Below are positions 10,799 through 19,539 of a stretch of 64,000 nt of DNA, piece by piece (positions within the stretch are counted from its first letter, which is position 1; every line of letters begins with the position of its first letter). The translations under genes were made by a program, and so were the position numbers. The notes beneath the pieces were generated by a model. That model saw nothing but the letters and a program-made list of their open reading frames with translations, had not been told where the DNA came from and searched no databases. The stretch is from Anaerovorax sp. IOR16 (GTDB lineage: Bacteria; Bacillota; Clostridia; Peptostreptococcales; Anaerovoracaceae): positions 682,001 to 746,000 of the forward strand of contig NZ_JADQTL010000009.1 of assembly GCF_017168145.1 (NCBI RefSeq). Direction: 5' to 3'.

Positions 10799-11929
10799 TT
10801 GAAAATTATCAATGGGCTCGTATTTAAAGAAGATTTTTGCTTTCATAAGGAAGATTTGTATGTAGAAAACGGATTTTTTGCAGCAAATACAAATGATGAA
10901 ATTATTTTAGATGCAAATGGTGGTTACGTTTTACCAGGGTTTATTGATATCCATTTACATGGAAATTCCGGCTTTGATTTTTCAAAAGGCGAGGAAGAAG
11001 GGCTAGATCACATTGCAGACTATTTAGCAGGACATGGAATTACTTCTTTTGCCATTGCCTCCATGACCCAACCTTATGAGACGCTGAAAATAGCCTATAA
11101 AAATGCAGCGCAATTTAAAAATAGTGCAAGAAAGGATACGGCTCAGCTTTTGGGAATCAATATGGAAGGACCTTTTTTTTCTTCGGAAAAAAAAGGGGCA
11201 CAATCTGAAAAGGACTTACAGCTTCCTGATATTGAGATGGTAAAGAGTTTAAATGAAGTGGCAAATGGATTAATTCGAATTGCTTGTGTTGCACCGGAAC
11301 TTCCTAAAGCAATGGATTTTATTCAAGCAGTTAGTCAATTTTGTACCGTATCCGTTGCACATACAGCCGCAAATTATGATGTTGCAAAAGAAGCCTTTGA
11401 AAAAGGTGCAACGCAAGTAACACATCTTTATAATGGAATGCTTCCGTTGTTACATCGGCAGCCCGGAGTCATAGGTGCAGCGATTGAAAATTCGAATGTA
11501 AAGGCTGAATTGATTTGTGATGGCATTCATGTTCATGAAAGTGCAGTTCGTGCAGCTTTTCGAATGTTTGGTTCAGAAAGGATCATATTAATCAGTGACA
11601 GCTTGTGCGTTTGCGGTGGTGAAAAAAAGCAGTATGAATTTGGTGGGCATTTAATTTCTGTGAAGAATGGAGCTGCTGTTTTAGAAGATGGAATTACCTT
11701 TGCGGGATCAACTACGGATTTGTTTTCTTGTGTAAAGAAGGCAATTAGCTTTGGAATTCAACCGGAAGATGCCATTCGCGCAGCCACCTGGAATCCGGCA
11801 GAAGCGGTTGGAGCAATAAAAGCGGTAGGAAGCATTGCAAATGGGAAGCATGCAGATTTTTTAATTTGTGATAAAGACTTTTCATTAAAGGCAACTTACA
11901 TAGGTGGAAATCTTGTAAAAAAATGGTGA
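10799..11929 (+). CDS. nagA: N-acetylglucosamine-6-phosphate deacetylase
   Basis: Removes the acetyl group of GlcNAc-6-phosphate, feeding nagB. Amidohydrolase-superfamily signatures: VLPGFIDIHLHGNSGFDF (metal-binding HxH), GINMEGPFFSSEKKGAQ, VAHTAANYD, VTHLYNGMLPLLHRQPG, ICDGIHVH, LISDSLCVCG with the catalytic Asp, and the NPAEAVG segment near the end. The 376 residues fit the family. The start is TTG at 10799 behind AAAGGGGGA; no in-frame ATG fits better. It lies directly after nagB. Confidence 0.96.
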   Translation: MKIINGLVFKEDFCFHKEDLYVENGFFAANTNDEIILDANGGYVLPGFIDIHLHGNSGFDFSKGEEEGLDHIADYLAGHGITSFAIASMTQPYETLKIAYKNAAQFKNSARKDTAQLLGINMEGPFFSSEKKGAQSEKDLQLPDIEMVKSLNEVANGLIRIACVAPELPKAMDFIQAVSQFCTVSVAHTAANYDVAKEAFEKGATQVTHLYNGMLPLLHRQPGVIGAAIENSNVKAELICDGIHVHESAVRAAFRMFGSERIILISDSLCVCGGEKKQYEFGGHLISVKNGAAVLEDGITFAGSTTDLFSCVKKAISFGIQPEDAIRAATWNPAEAVGAIKAVGSIANGKHADFLICDKDFSLKATYIGGNLVKKW

Positions 11930-11941
11930 TTATGGTACAAT
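11913..11941 (+). promoter_or_regulatory. predicted promoter of the isomerase/oxidoreductase operon
   Basis: TTGTAA (11913-11918), 17-bp spacer, TACAAT (11936-11941) preceded by TGG (extended -10). It overlaps the end of nagA and would start transcription about 35 nt before the next gene. The following genes could therefore be expressed apart from nagBA. Confidence 0.55.
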
Positions 11942-11983
11942 GTCGTTGTTTTTAGGTAGGATAAAGACAAGGAGGAAATTGAC

Positions 11984-12796
11984 ATGAAGCGTATTATTGG
12001 TGTGAACTCAAACTGCTATCATGGTTATTCGATTGAGGAAGCCATTGAAGGAATTCAGAAAGCCGGATTTCATTATATTGAATTAACGGCTACAAAAGGA
12101 TGGACGGAACATGTATTTCCGAATATGAGCTTTGAATATTTGAATACCGTTAAGGATAAGATGCAAAACGCGGGATTGATTCCTTTTGCTATGAGCGGTC
12201 ATTGCAATTTGATGGATAAAAGTCGAATTGGAGATTTTATTTCTAATATTCGTTTAGCAGCTTTTTTTGGATGTGAATATATCGTATCTTCCATTGGTGA
12301 AGCACATTTAGAGGATAAGTCAGTAATCGGAAATGAGGCGGTTGCAAAACAGATCCAAGAATTGATTCCTTATTTGAGAGAATATAACTTAAAGCTAGTT
12401 TTAGAGGTGCATGGAGATCATGGAACCGGAATGATATTAAAGGAAATCGTCGATCAGGTGAATTCTGAATTTGTGGGAATTAATTATGATACTGCCAATG
12501 CTATTTTTTATGGCGATGTCGATATGGAAAAGGATCTCGCCGGATGCATGGATCAGATTGCATTTATGCATTTAAAGGATAAGGCAGGAGAAAAAAAAGA
12601 ATGGGATTTCCCGGCACTCGGAAAAGGATATGTAGATTTTCCTATGGTATTTAAGCAATTAGAAAAGGCAAAGAATGGTTGCCCATTCAGTATAGAAATT
12701 GAATTTACCGCAGAAGGACCAAAGAATCTGGATGAAATCAATCAAGCGGTAAAAGACTCTTATGAGTATCTAAAAGCGCTTGGATTTGAACTGTAA
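11984..12796 (+). CDS. sugar phosphate isomerase/epimerase-like TIM-barrel protein (first)
   Basis: 270-residue protein of the AP-endonuclease-2/xylose-isomerase-like TIM-barrel family, which isomerises, epimerises or eliminates on sugars and keto-sugars using a divalent metal. Putative metal ligands are visible on successive strands: Glu in LVLEVHGDHG, Asp in GINYDTANA, His in FMHLKDKAG and Glu in FSIEIEF. A strong AAGGAGG site precedes the ATG. It is separated by only 12 nt from a Gfo/Idh/MocA oxidoreductase, and the arrangement is repeated downstream. The substrate is unknown; co-occurrence with nagBA and a sugar kinase suggests a hexose or amino-sugar derivative. Confidence 0.85.
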   Translation: MKRIIGVNSNCYHGYSIEEAIEGIQKAGFHYIELTATKGWTEHVFPNMSFEYLNTVKDKMQNAGLIPFAMSGHCNLMDKSRIGDFISNIRLAAFFGCEYIVSSIGEAHLEDKSVIGNEAVAKQIQELIPYLREYNLKLVLEVHGDHGTGMILKEIVDQVNSEFVGINYDTANAIFYGDVDMEKDLAGCMDQIAFMHLKDKAGEKKEWDFPALGKGYVDFPMVFKQLEKAKNGCPFSIEIEFTAEGPKNLDEINQAVKDSYEYLKALGFEL

Positions 12797-12808
12797 GGAG
12801 AGATAGTA

Positions 12809-13954
12809 ATGAAAAAAATGAGAGCAGGTATTATCGGTATTGGTTTCATCGGAGTGGCTCACATTGAGGCCTTGCGTAGATTGGGATATGTGGATGTGGT
12901 TGCGATTGCAACGACATCGCATGCACAGGAAAAAGCGGATGGTTTGTATGTACCCAAAGGGTACGAGGACTATAAAGAAATGATCGACAATGAAGAACTT
13001 GATTGTGTACATATTTGTACGCCAAACAGCATGCATTATGAGATGGCAATGTATGCGATGAAAAAAGGTGTACATATCATCTGTGAAAAACCTATGACTG
13101 TAACTTTGCAGCAAGCAAAAGAATTGAGAGATTATGCAAAGGAAAAAGGTCTAATCGGAGCTGTTAATTTTACATTGCGTATGTATCCGCAGGTAGTTCA
13201 GATGCGTGAGATGGTAAAAAGCGGAGAAGTAGGAAATATCTTTTCCGTTCATGGTGTATATCTTCAGGATTGGTTATTTTTCGATACAGACTGGAGCTGG
13301 CGCTTAGAGCCGGAATTGTCGGGAGATACAAGGGCGATGTCGGACATTGGATCTCATTGGATTGATATGGTAGAAACCATCATTGGGCAAAAAACAACTG
13401 AAGTTTTTGCAGATTTTGAAACTTTCCATAAAACAAGAAAAAAACCACTGAAAGAAGTGGCTACGTATTCCGGTATGGCTCTTCGACCGGAAGATTATGA
13501 AGAAACAGAAATTAATACAGAAGATTACTGCTCACTGCTCTTTCACTTTGATGGCGGTGCGAAAGCAGCTGTTACTATTAGTCAGGTTTATGCAGGTCGA
13601 AAGAATCAACAGATAATATCTATTTCTGGAAGTAAGTGTTCCTTACATTGGGATAGTGAAGATTCGAATGAACTATGGATTGGAAGAAGGGATTCTTTTA
13701 ATCAGAAGGCTGCAAAGGATCCATCCATTCTTGCTGACGAAGCAAAAAAAGTCATTGGTTATCCGGGTGGTCATGTAGAAGGGTATCCGGATACCTTTAA
13801 ACAAAATTTCCATAAGGTTTATACAGCAATTCGTGAAGGACAAAATGTACAGGGAGATTTTGCAACCTTTGAGGATGGATATCGTGAAATGTTGATCAAT
13901 GAAAAAGTGTTTGAAAGTGCAAAAACTCGCCAGTGGGTGTGCGTGCAAGAGTAG
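12809..13954 (+). CDS. Gfo/Idh/MocA-family NAD(P)-dependent sugar oxidoreductase (first)
   Basis: 381-residue oxidoreductase with an N-terminal Rossmann fold, GIIGIGFIGVAHIEAL (GxGxxG), then CTPNSMHYEMA, the conserved CEKPMT with catalytic-site Lys, and the C-terminal alpha/beta domain with SDIGSHWIDMVETIIG, which supplies the Asp and His near the substrate. Family members oxidise or reduce sugar hydroxyls (inositol, glucose, UDP-sugars, glycosides at C3). The HWIDM context resembles members acting on glycosides or cyclitols, but this is not diagnostic. An AAGGAGAG site precedes the ATG. It is flanked on both sides by TIM-barrel isomerase-like genes. Confidence 0.88.
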   Translation: MKKMRAGIIGIGFIGVAHIEALRRLGYVDVVAIATTSHAQEKADGLYVPKGYEDYKEMIDNEELDCVHICTPNSMHYEMAMYAMKKGVHIICEKPMTVTLQQAKELRDYAKEKGLIGAVNFTLRMYPQVVQMREMVKSGEVGNIFSVHGVYLQDWLFFDTDWSWRLEPELSGDTRAMSDIGSHWIDMVETIIGQKTTEVFADFETFHKTRKKPLKEVATYSGMALRPEDYEETEINTEDYCSLLFHFDGGAKAAVTISQVYAGRKNQQIISISGSKCSLHWDSEDSNELWIGRRDSFNQKAAKDPSILADEAKKVIGYPGGHVEGYPDTFKQNFHKVYTAIREGQNVQGDFATFEDGYREMLINEKVFESAKTRQWVCVQE

Positions 13955-13965
13955 GAGGCAATCGT

Positions 13966-14880
13966 ATGATGAAATTGGGCTTGGTATCCGCTATTTTACC
14001 GGATTATTCTTTTGAACAGGTGATCGATTATGCCAAAGAGGTTGGATTTGAATGTGTGGAGATGTGTTGTTGGCCGGCTGGGAAGGCAGTTCGTCGTTAT
14101 GCAGGAGTCACTCACATAGATATTAATAATATTGATCGTAATAAGATGGATTACTATTTAGAGTATGCAAAGAACAAAGGGGTGAGTATCTCTTCTCTTG
14201 CATATTATCCAAATGCTTTAGATCCTGAACCGGAAACGGCAAAAGTTGCGCAGGACCATATTAAACGCTTAATTGAAGTTTCGGCCGAAATGGGAATTAA
14301 TATGGTTACCACATTTATCGGTAAAAATAAAAATTTAACAGTTGATCAAAATTTGGATTTATGTCGTGAAGTATGGACTCCAATAATGCGTTTGGCAGAA
14401 GAAAAAGGCGTAAAGGTTGCAATTGAAAATTGTCCTATGTTTTTCACAGAAGATGAATGGCCGGGTGGAAACAATTTGGCATCGACTCCTTATGTATGGA
14501 GGGAAATCTTTAAATTAAGCGATAATATAGGTTTGAATTACGATCCATCCCATCCGTATTTATTGGGAATGAACGTGTGTAAACCGGTATATGAATTTAA
14601 AGATCGAATTTTCCATATTCACTTTAAAGATCTTAAAATTCATCAGGATAAGCTGGATGAATATGGAAGATTTTCCTATCCGTCCCTTTGGCATTCTCCA
14701 AAACTTCCGGGGCTTGGAGGTGTTGACTTTTCTGCTTTTGTGAGCGCTTTGAATGAGATAGGATATAAAGGATTTGCATGCATTGAAATTGAAGATCGAG
14801 CATTTGAGGGCAGTATTAAAGAAGTGCGTTATGGCATAGAACAAAGCTATCGCTATATGCATCAGTATTTGGGGGCATAA
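13966..14880 (+). CDS. sugar phosphate isomerase/epimerase-like TIM-barrel protein (second)
   Basis: 304-residue TIM-barrel protein of the same broad family as the gene at 11984 but clearly divergent from it. Likely metal ligands: Glu in VAIENCPMFF, Asp in GLNYDPSHP, His in FHIHFKDLK and Glu in ACIEIEDRAF. The open frame could begin at 13933, but AGGAGG at 13951-13957 sits 8 nt before the ATG at 13966, so I chose 13966; the preceding 11 residues overlap the upstream gene. It ends 2 nt before the next gene, giving tight coupling to the second oxidoreductase. Activity on a keto-sugar intermediate is plausible and untested. Confidence 0.85.
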   Translation: MMKLGLVSAILPDYSFEQVIDYAKEVGFECVEMCCWPAGKAVRRYAGVTHIDINNIDRNKMDYYLEYAKNKGVSISSLAYYPNALDPEPETAKVAQDHIKRLIEVSAEMGINMVTTFIGKNKNLTVDQNLDLCREVWTPIMRLAEEKGVKVAIENCPMFFTEDEWPGGNNLASTPYVWREIFKLSDNIGLNYDPSHPYLLGMNVCKPVYEFKDRIFHIHFKDLKIHQDKLDEYGRFSYPSLWHSPKLPGLGGVDFSAFVSALNEIGYKGFACIEIEDRAFEGSIKEVRYGIEQSYRYMHQYLGA

Positions 14881-14882
14881 TT

Positions 14883-15863
14883 ATGGTTAAAATTGGAATT
14901 GTAGGTGCAGGAGGAATGGGCACTGTTCATCATAGCAATTACGCATATATCGATGGTTGTTGTGTGACAGCTGTAGTCGGAAAATCAAAGCAAGATAAGG
15001 AGAGAGCAGAAGAATGGGGATTGCCTTTGTATGATGACATTTCTTCTATGTTGGATCAGGAGGAAATTGACCTAGTCGATATTTGTACTCCTACATTTTT
15101 ACACAAGCAGCATGTTATGGAGAGCTTAAACTATGGGAAGCATACAATCACGGAAAAACCAATTGCTTTATGCCGTAAGGATGCAGAGGAAATGTTTGCC
15201 TTAGCAAGAGAAAAAGGTGTCTTTCTCTTTGTAGGGCAGGTACTTCAGTTTACAAAAGAAGTACAAGTGCTTCGGGAACTTGTAAGAAGTAATCGATATG
15301 GGAAGGTACTGGATGCCTATTTTGAACGATTGTCTGCCTGTCCTCGATGGGCACAGGGAGGTTGGCTCTTTGACAAAGAGAAAAGCGGACATTTGCCTTT
15401 TGATTTACACATTCATGATTTGGATGTGATTGTCAGCTTATTTGGAAAGCCTGACAGCTATGAGGTAACCAGCTGTAGCAGAGAGGGACTGAATTATCAG
15501 GAACAATACCGCTTTTTATATAAATTTGGAAAACTGAATGTAGCAGCAGAAGCAGCTTGGTTTAATGCAGAAATTCCATTTACTGCAAGATGGCGTGTTT
15601 ATTTTGAAGAGGCAGTCGTCATCAACGATGGAGCGCAAGTGATTGCTTACCAGTTCGATAAAGATCCATATGTCTTTGATACGGAAGATAAGATAAAAAT
15701 TCCAACTGGAATCAATGTGCCGCCAACAGGGATTTATTTATCAGAGCTTTCCCATTTTGTTGAATGTATAGAAAAGGGTAAATCATCGGATTGCATTACA
15801 GAGGAACAGTTATTGACAGTCGTTGAGATATTAGAAGAAATAACGAACGGGCAAGCTATGTAA
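14883..15863 (+). CDS. Gfo/Idh/MocA-family NAD(P)-dependent sugar oxidoreductase (second)
   Basis: 326 residues with GIVGAGGMGTVHHSNY (GxGxxG), DICTPTFLHKQHV, TEKPIALCRKDAEEMF and the substrate-domain motif PFDLHIHDLDVIVSLFG. It is about 55 residues shorter than the first oxidoreductase and differs around the active site, so the two probably act on different intermediates or in opposite redox directions. It begins 2 nt after the preceding stop. With the flanking genes it forms an alternating isomerase-oxidoreductase-isomerase-oxidoreductase series. Confidence 0.88.
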   Translation: MVKIGIVGAGGMGTVHHSNYAYIDGCCVTAVVGKSKQDKERAEEWGLPLYDDISSMLDQEEIDLVDICTPTFLHKQHVMESLNYGKHTITEKPIALCRKDAEEMFALAREKGVFLFVGQVLQFTKEVQVLRELVRSNRYGKVLDAYFERLSACPRWAQGGWLFDKEKSGHLPFDLHIHDLDVIVSLFGKPDSYEVTSCSREGLNYQEQYRFLYKFGKLNVAAEAAWFNAEIPFTARWRVYFEEAVVINDGAQVIAYQFDKDPYVFDTEDKIKIPTGINVPPTGIYLSELSHFVECIEKGKSSDCITEEQLLTVVEILEEITNGQAM

Positions 15864-15879
15864 GAAGGGAGAAAAGGGA

Positions 15880-16839
15880 ATGCTGCAAGTGGGTTTTGAC
15901 ATCGGTGGTACCAATATTAAGGTTGGCGTTGTCAATGAAAAGATGGAAATTGTTGCAAGCCGCAGAGAACCTTTTCCAACCGGAGAAAAATATGAAAAGG
16001 TAGCGGATATCATGGAAGAGCTTGTCCGGGAGATGGCAGAAGAATTGAACGTTACTGTGTCGGAATTTCAGTCTATAGGCATAGCAATTCCCGGAAGTCT
16101 GGATCCGGAATGCAAAATAATATTAGATGCTTACAATCTCCATTTTCATAATGTTCCTATGAAGCAAGTCATGGAAGAACGTTTCCCCGGAATACCAGTG
16201 TTTTTAGGAAATGATGCTAATGTGGCTGCTTTGGCAGAATTGCATTGTGGTGCGTTTGTTGGATCCAAAACGGCGGTATTGATGACGCTTGGTACCGGTG
16301 TTGGAGGCGGATTGATTTTAGATGGCAAAATGTTTAATGGAGGAACCGGACATGGTGTTGAATTGGGCCATATGGTTCTACAAGAAGGGGGCGAACGTTG
16401 CTCCTGTGGAAATCGTGGCTGTGTAGAATCCTATTGTGCTGCAACATGGTTGGTTCGACAGGGAAGAAAAGCAGTCATTGAGCACCCGCTTAGTATGATT
16501 CATAAGCGTGCAAATGGAGATATGAAACGAGTGACCGCAAAATTGGTGGTTGATTGCGCTAAGGCAGGAGATTATATTGCCAAGGATATATTCCATTTGT
16601 ATTTGGGTTATCTAAGCTCTGCCATTGTATCCATTTGTGTTTTACTGGGTCCTGAAGTGATTGCCTTAGGTGGCGGCGTAAGCCTTGCTGGTGATTTTTT
16701 ATATCGTCCTTTACGAAAGATGGTAAATGAAAAATCCTTTTTTAAAGGAAAAAATCAAGTAGTTCCTGCAAAATTGGGAAATGATGCTGGAATTTTGGGG
16801 GCAGCCATGCTGAAATGGAATGCAGAACAATCTAAATAA
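15880..16839 (+). CDS. ROK-family sugar kinase
   Basis: 319-residue ROK protein without an N-terminal helix-turn-helix, so a kinase and not a NagC/XylR-type repressor. Visible: FDIGGTNIKVGVV (phosphate-binding), FLGNDANVAALAE with the catalytic Asp, LGTGVGGGLI, ELGHMVLQEGG, and the ROK zinc motif CSCGNRGCVESYC. The ELGH form is typical of glucokinase, N-acetylglucosamine and N-acetylmannosamine kinases. Next to nagBA, a GlcNAc or related amino-sugar kinase would supply the NagA substrate; glucokinase is the main alternative. It is 16 nt after the second oxidoreductase. Confidence 0.88.
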   Translation: MLQVGFDIGGTNIKVGVVNEKMEIVASRREPFPTGEKYEKVADIMEELVREMAEELNVTVSEFQSIGIAIPGSLDPECKIILDAYNLHFHNVPMKQVMEERFPGIPVFLGNDANVAALAELHCGAFVGSKTAVLMTLGTGVGGGLILDGKMFNGGTGHGVELGHMVLQEGGERCSCGNRGCVESYCAATWLVRQGRKAVIEHPLSMIHKRANGDMKRVTAKLVVDCAKAGDYIAKDIFHLYLGYLSSAIVSICVLLGPEVIALGGGVSLAGDFLYRPLRKMVNEKSFFKGKNQVVPAKLGNDAGILGAAMLKWNAEQSK

Positions 16840-16868
16840 CAGAATTTTCCTCAAATGGGTTAAAACCA

Positions 16869-16898
16869 TTGAATATGGAAAAGATGTTGTGATATAAT
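16869..16898 (+). promoter_or_regulatory. predicted promoter of the sugar ABC transporter
   Basis: TTGAAT (16869-16874), 18-bp spacer, TATAAT (16893-16898) preceded by TGA (extended -10), 58 nt before the binding-protein gene. Confidence 0.65.
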
Positions 16899-16956
16899 TA
16901 GCTTAACTTTGATGGAAAATCAAGGTAAATATAGCTGATTAAGAGGAGGAGACAAG

Positions 16957-17919
16957 ATGAAGAAATTATTGAGTGTCGTTTTGGTGATTGTACTGGTATG
17001 CGGTACAATGTTAGTAGGTTGTGGAAACGATGCGAACAATGGGGATTCTGGTGCGGCTGATATGCATAAGATTGGTATTTTAGCACCAGCGGTTACTCAT
17101 GGATGGGTTGCAGCAGTGGCTTATAATGCAGAACAACGTTGCAAAGAGTTAAGTGATCAGGGGGAATACAAGTTATACACCAGCAGCACTGCAGAAGAAA
17201 TGACAACTCAGCTTGACGATTTGATGACTTGGGGTGCAGAAGCAATTGTAGCATTTCCACAGTGGGAAGGTATGGAAGTTCCAATTCAAAACGCACTTGA
17301 CAGTGGTGTTACCGTTGTGAACTTTGATATCGAAATTGCTGCAGATGGTGTATATCGTGTATCTGGCGACAACAAGGATATGGGCGTTCAGGGTGCTAAT
17401 TACATCGTTGATAAAGTTGGAACAGAAGGTACGGTTGCAATTCTAAATGTTCCTTCTGCTGGTTCTGTTTCTCAGCTGCGTGAAGAAGGATTTGTAGAAA
17501 CGTTAGCTCAGATTGCTCCTAATATGAAGACAGTTACATATGCAACGAAGTTCACTCGTGAAGATGGATTAAAGGACTTTGCTGATATTTTAACTGCGAA
17601 TAAGCAGATTGATGCTGTTTACTCTATGGATGATGAAACTTCCATAGGTGTATTGCAGGCAATCAAAGAAGCTGGACGTACCGATATTAAGGTTGTTACT
17701 GGTGGTGGCGGATGTCAGGAATATTTCAAAATGATGCCGGAAAACGAAGATATTTGGATTGAATCTGCACTTTACAGCCCAGCTATGGTTCGAGATGCAG
17801 TTGATATGGCATTGGATGTATTGAATGGTAAAGAAGTAGAAGCAGTAAAGATTATTCCTACAACGATTGTTGATAGAGATAACTATACAGAATTTTTGGA
17901 TGAAAATTCTCCATATTAA
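16957..17919 (+). CDS. sugar ABC transporter substrate-binding lipoprotein (RbsB type)
   Basis: 320-residue periplasmic-binding-protein-like lipoprotein of the ribose/galactose (type I) group. The signal peptide ends in the lipobox LVGC (Cys at about residue 22). Mature motifs include KIGILAPAVTHGWVAAVAYNA, a WGAEAIVAFP segment, NFDIEIAADGVYRVSGDN and IDAVYSMDDETSIGVLQAIKEAG. It should deliver a sugar to the RbsA/RbsC-type proteins downstream. The ligand cannot be read off; the operon suggests a glycoside or amino-sugar derivative. AGGAGGAG precedes the ATG and the gene has its own promoter. Confidence 0.92.
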   Translation: MKKLLSVVLVIVLVCGTMLVGCGNDANNGDSGAADMHKIGILAPAVTHGWVAAVAYNAEQRCKELSDQGEYKLYTSSTAEEMTTQLDDLMTWGAEAIVAFPQWEGMEVPIQNALDSGVTVVNFDIEIAADGVYRVSGDNKDMGVQGANYIVDKVGTEGTVAILNVPSAGSVSQLREEGFVETLAQIAPNMKTVTYATKFTREDGLKDFADILTANKQIDAVYSMDDETSIGVLQAIKEAGRTDIKVVTGGGGCQEYFKMMPENEDIWIESALYSPAMVRDAVDMALDVLNGKEVEAVKIIPTTIVDRDNYTEFLDENSPY

Positions 17920-17959
17920 TAAAATTTGGAGAATACCAAGTAAATTTCATATTGATTTT

Positions 17960-17990
17960 AAGGCTATGGCCAATTTCGCCATAGCCTTTT
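17960..17990 (+). terminator. attenuating terminator between binding protein and ATPase genes
   Basis: AAGGCTATGGC (17960-17970) and GCCATAGCCTT (17978-17988) form an 11-bp stem followed by TTTTAC. Such a partial terminator would keep the binding protein in excess over the membrane components. Confidence 0.75.
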
Positions 17991-18009
17991 ACTTAAAGGA
18001 TGTGACTTC

Positions 18010-19539
18010 ATGAAGCTAGAAATGCGCAATATAGTTAAGGCTTTCGGCACCAATTTGGTTCTCAAAAATGTGGATTTCTCATTGCAAGGCGGTGAGATAT
18101 GTGCGCTTTTAGGAGAAAATGGTGCAGGGAAATCGACGCTCATGAATATTTTAGGCGGCGTTCTCCCAAATGATTCCGGTGATATTATTATTGATGGAGA
18201 GAAAGTACATTTTTTGAAACCTGCAGATTCAATTCATGCAGGAATTGGTTTTATTCACCAAGAGTTAAATTTAGTAAATGATTTAATGATTTACGAAAAT
18301 ATGTTTATTGGGCGTGAGTTAAAAACCAGAAGAGGTTTTCTGGACATTGAACAAATGTGCAAAGAGACGCAAGAAGTATTTAAGCGAATGGACATTGATT
18401 TAAATCCGAAAACAATGGTAAGAGATTTGGATGCTTCTTACAAACAAATTGTAGAGATTGCGCGAGCACTTATGATGAACGCTTCAATCATAATTATGGA
18501 CGAACCAACTACATCATTAACCGATCCGGAAATTGATCGTGTTTTTGAAATGATGAGAAATTTACAAAAACAAAATGTTGGAATCGTATTTATTTCTCAT
18601 AAATTAAAGGAAGTAATGCAGGTTTGTACGAGATATACGGTGTTGCGAGATGGCAATATGGTAGCTTTGGGAGATGTAAAAGACGTTACGATAGATGAAT
18701 TGGCTAAGTATATGGTAGGCCATGATGTACGTACGGAAGCATTGCAGCATGATCGAAGCACCGGAAACGTTGTTTTGCGTGTAGAGTCTTTAGAAAGCAA
18801 TGCGCAATTTCGGGATATTTCTTTTTCCGTAAAGCAAGGAGAGGTACTTGGAATAACCGGACTTCTTGGGGATGGGAGAAGTGAACTGTTCCATACGATA
18901 TTTGGTTTTTCACATAAAAAATACAGCGGCAATATTTTCATTGAAGAAAAGCCGGTTAAGATTACAAGCACGATGCAGGCTTTAAAGTTAGGGATTGGCT
19001 ATGTGCCGAGGAATCGTAAGGAAAATGGTATTATTAAAGATATGAATATAATAGAAAATGGTTCCATTGTCACTTGGCCGAAATTATTAAAGCTTGGTTT
19101 AATTGATCATATACGACAAAATGAAGAATTCTATGCCCAGGTAGATAGGCTGAAAATAAAAATGGGTAAGGCTACTGATTTAATCGGAAGTCTTTCCGGA
19201 GGGAATCAACAAAAAATAGTACTGGCAAAATGGTTAAGTGCGAACCCAAAAGTATTAATTTTAGATAATCCAACACAAGGAGTCGATGTTGGGGCCAAGG
19301 AAGAAATTTATGATATTATTCTAAAGTTAGCAGATTTGGGTATAGCAATTATTGTTCTTTCCAGTGAAGCACATGAAATCATTCGTACTTGTGACAGAGC
19401 CTTAGTTATGTATCATGGACAAATAATGGGTGAACTAGTGGGTCAGCAAATGAATGAACAAGACATTATGCGTTTGGCAACAGGGGGTAGTTTAAATGAA
19501 ACAGGAGGCAAAGACGATGAACGACGCAGCGAAGAATGA
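18010..19539 (+). CDS. sugar ABC transporter ATP-binding protein (RbsA type)
   Basis: 509-residue duplicated ABC ATPase of the ribose/galactose transporter class. The first half has LLGENGAGKSTLMNIL (Walker A), DASYKQIVEIARAL in place of the usual LSGGQ signature, and IIIMDEPTTSLTD (Walker B). The second half has a degenerate Walker A, GLLGDGRSEL, a good LSGGNQQK signature and LILDNPTQGVDVGAK. This is the normal asymmetry of RbsA/MglA proteins. It energises uptake of the sugar bound by the lipoprotein upstream. The stop overlaps the permease start by 23 nt. Confidence 0.94.
   Translation: MKLEMRNIVKAFGTNLVLKNVDFSLQGGEICALLGENGAGKSTLMNILGGVLPNDSGDIIIDGEKVHFLKPADSIHAGIGFIHQELNLVNDLMIYENMFIGRELKTRRGFLDIEQMCKETQEVFKRMDIDLNPKTMVRDLDASYKQIVEIARALMMNASIIIMDEPTTSLTDPEIDRVFEMMRNLQKQNVGIVFISHKLKEVMQVCTRYTVLRDGNMVALGDVKDVTIDELAKYMVGHDVRTEALQHDRSTGNVVLRVESLESNAQFRDISFSVKQGEVLGITGLLGDGRSELFHTIFGFSHKKYSGNIFIEEKPVKITSTMQALKLGIGYVPRNRKENGIIKDMNIIENGSIVTWPKLLKLGLIDHIRQNEEFYAQVDRLKIKMGKATDLIGSLSGGNQQKIVLAKWLSANPKVLILDNPTQGVDVGAKEEIYDIILKLADLGIAIIVLSSEAHEIIRTCDRALVMYHGQIMGELVGQQMNEQDIMRLATGGSLNETGGKDDERRSEE

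Noticed and set aside
13933-13965. N-terminal extension of the second TIM-barrel protein
   Set aside because: AGGAGG and homology support the ATG at 13966; the extension overlaps the previous gene.
15880-16839. ROK protein as the transcriptional repressor of the sugar operon
   Set aside because: It lacks an N-terminal helix-turn-helix and keeps the kinase Asp and ELGH motifs.
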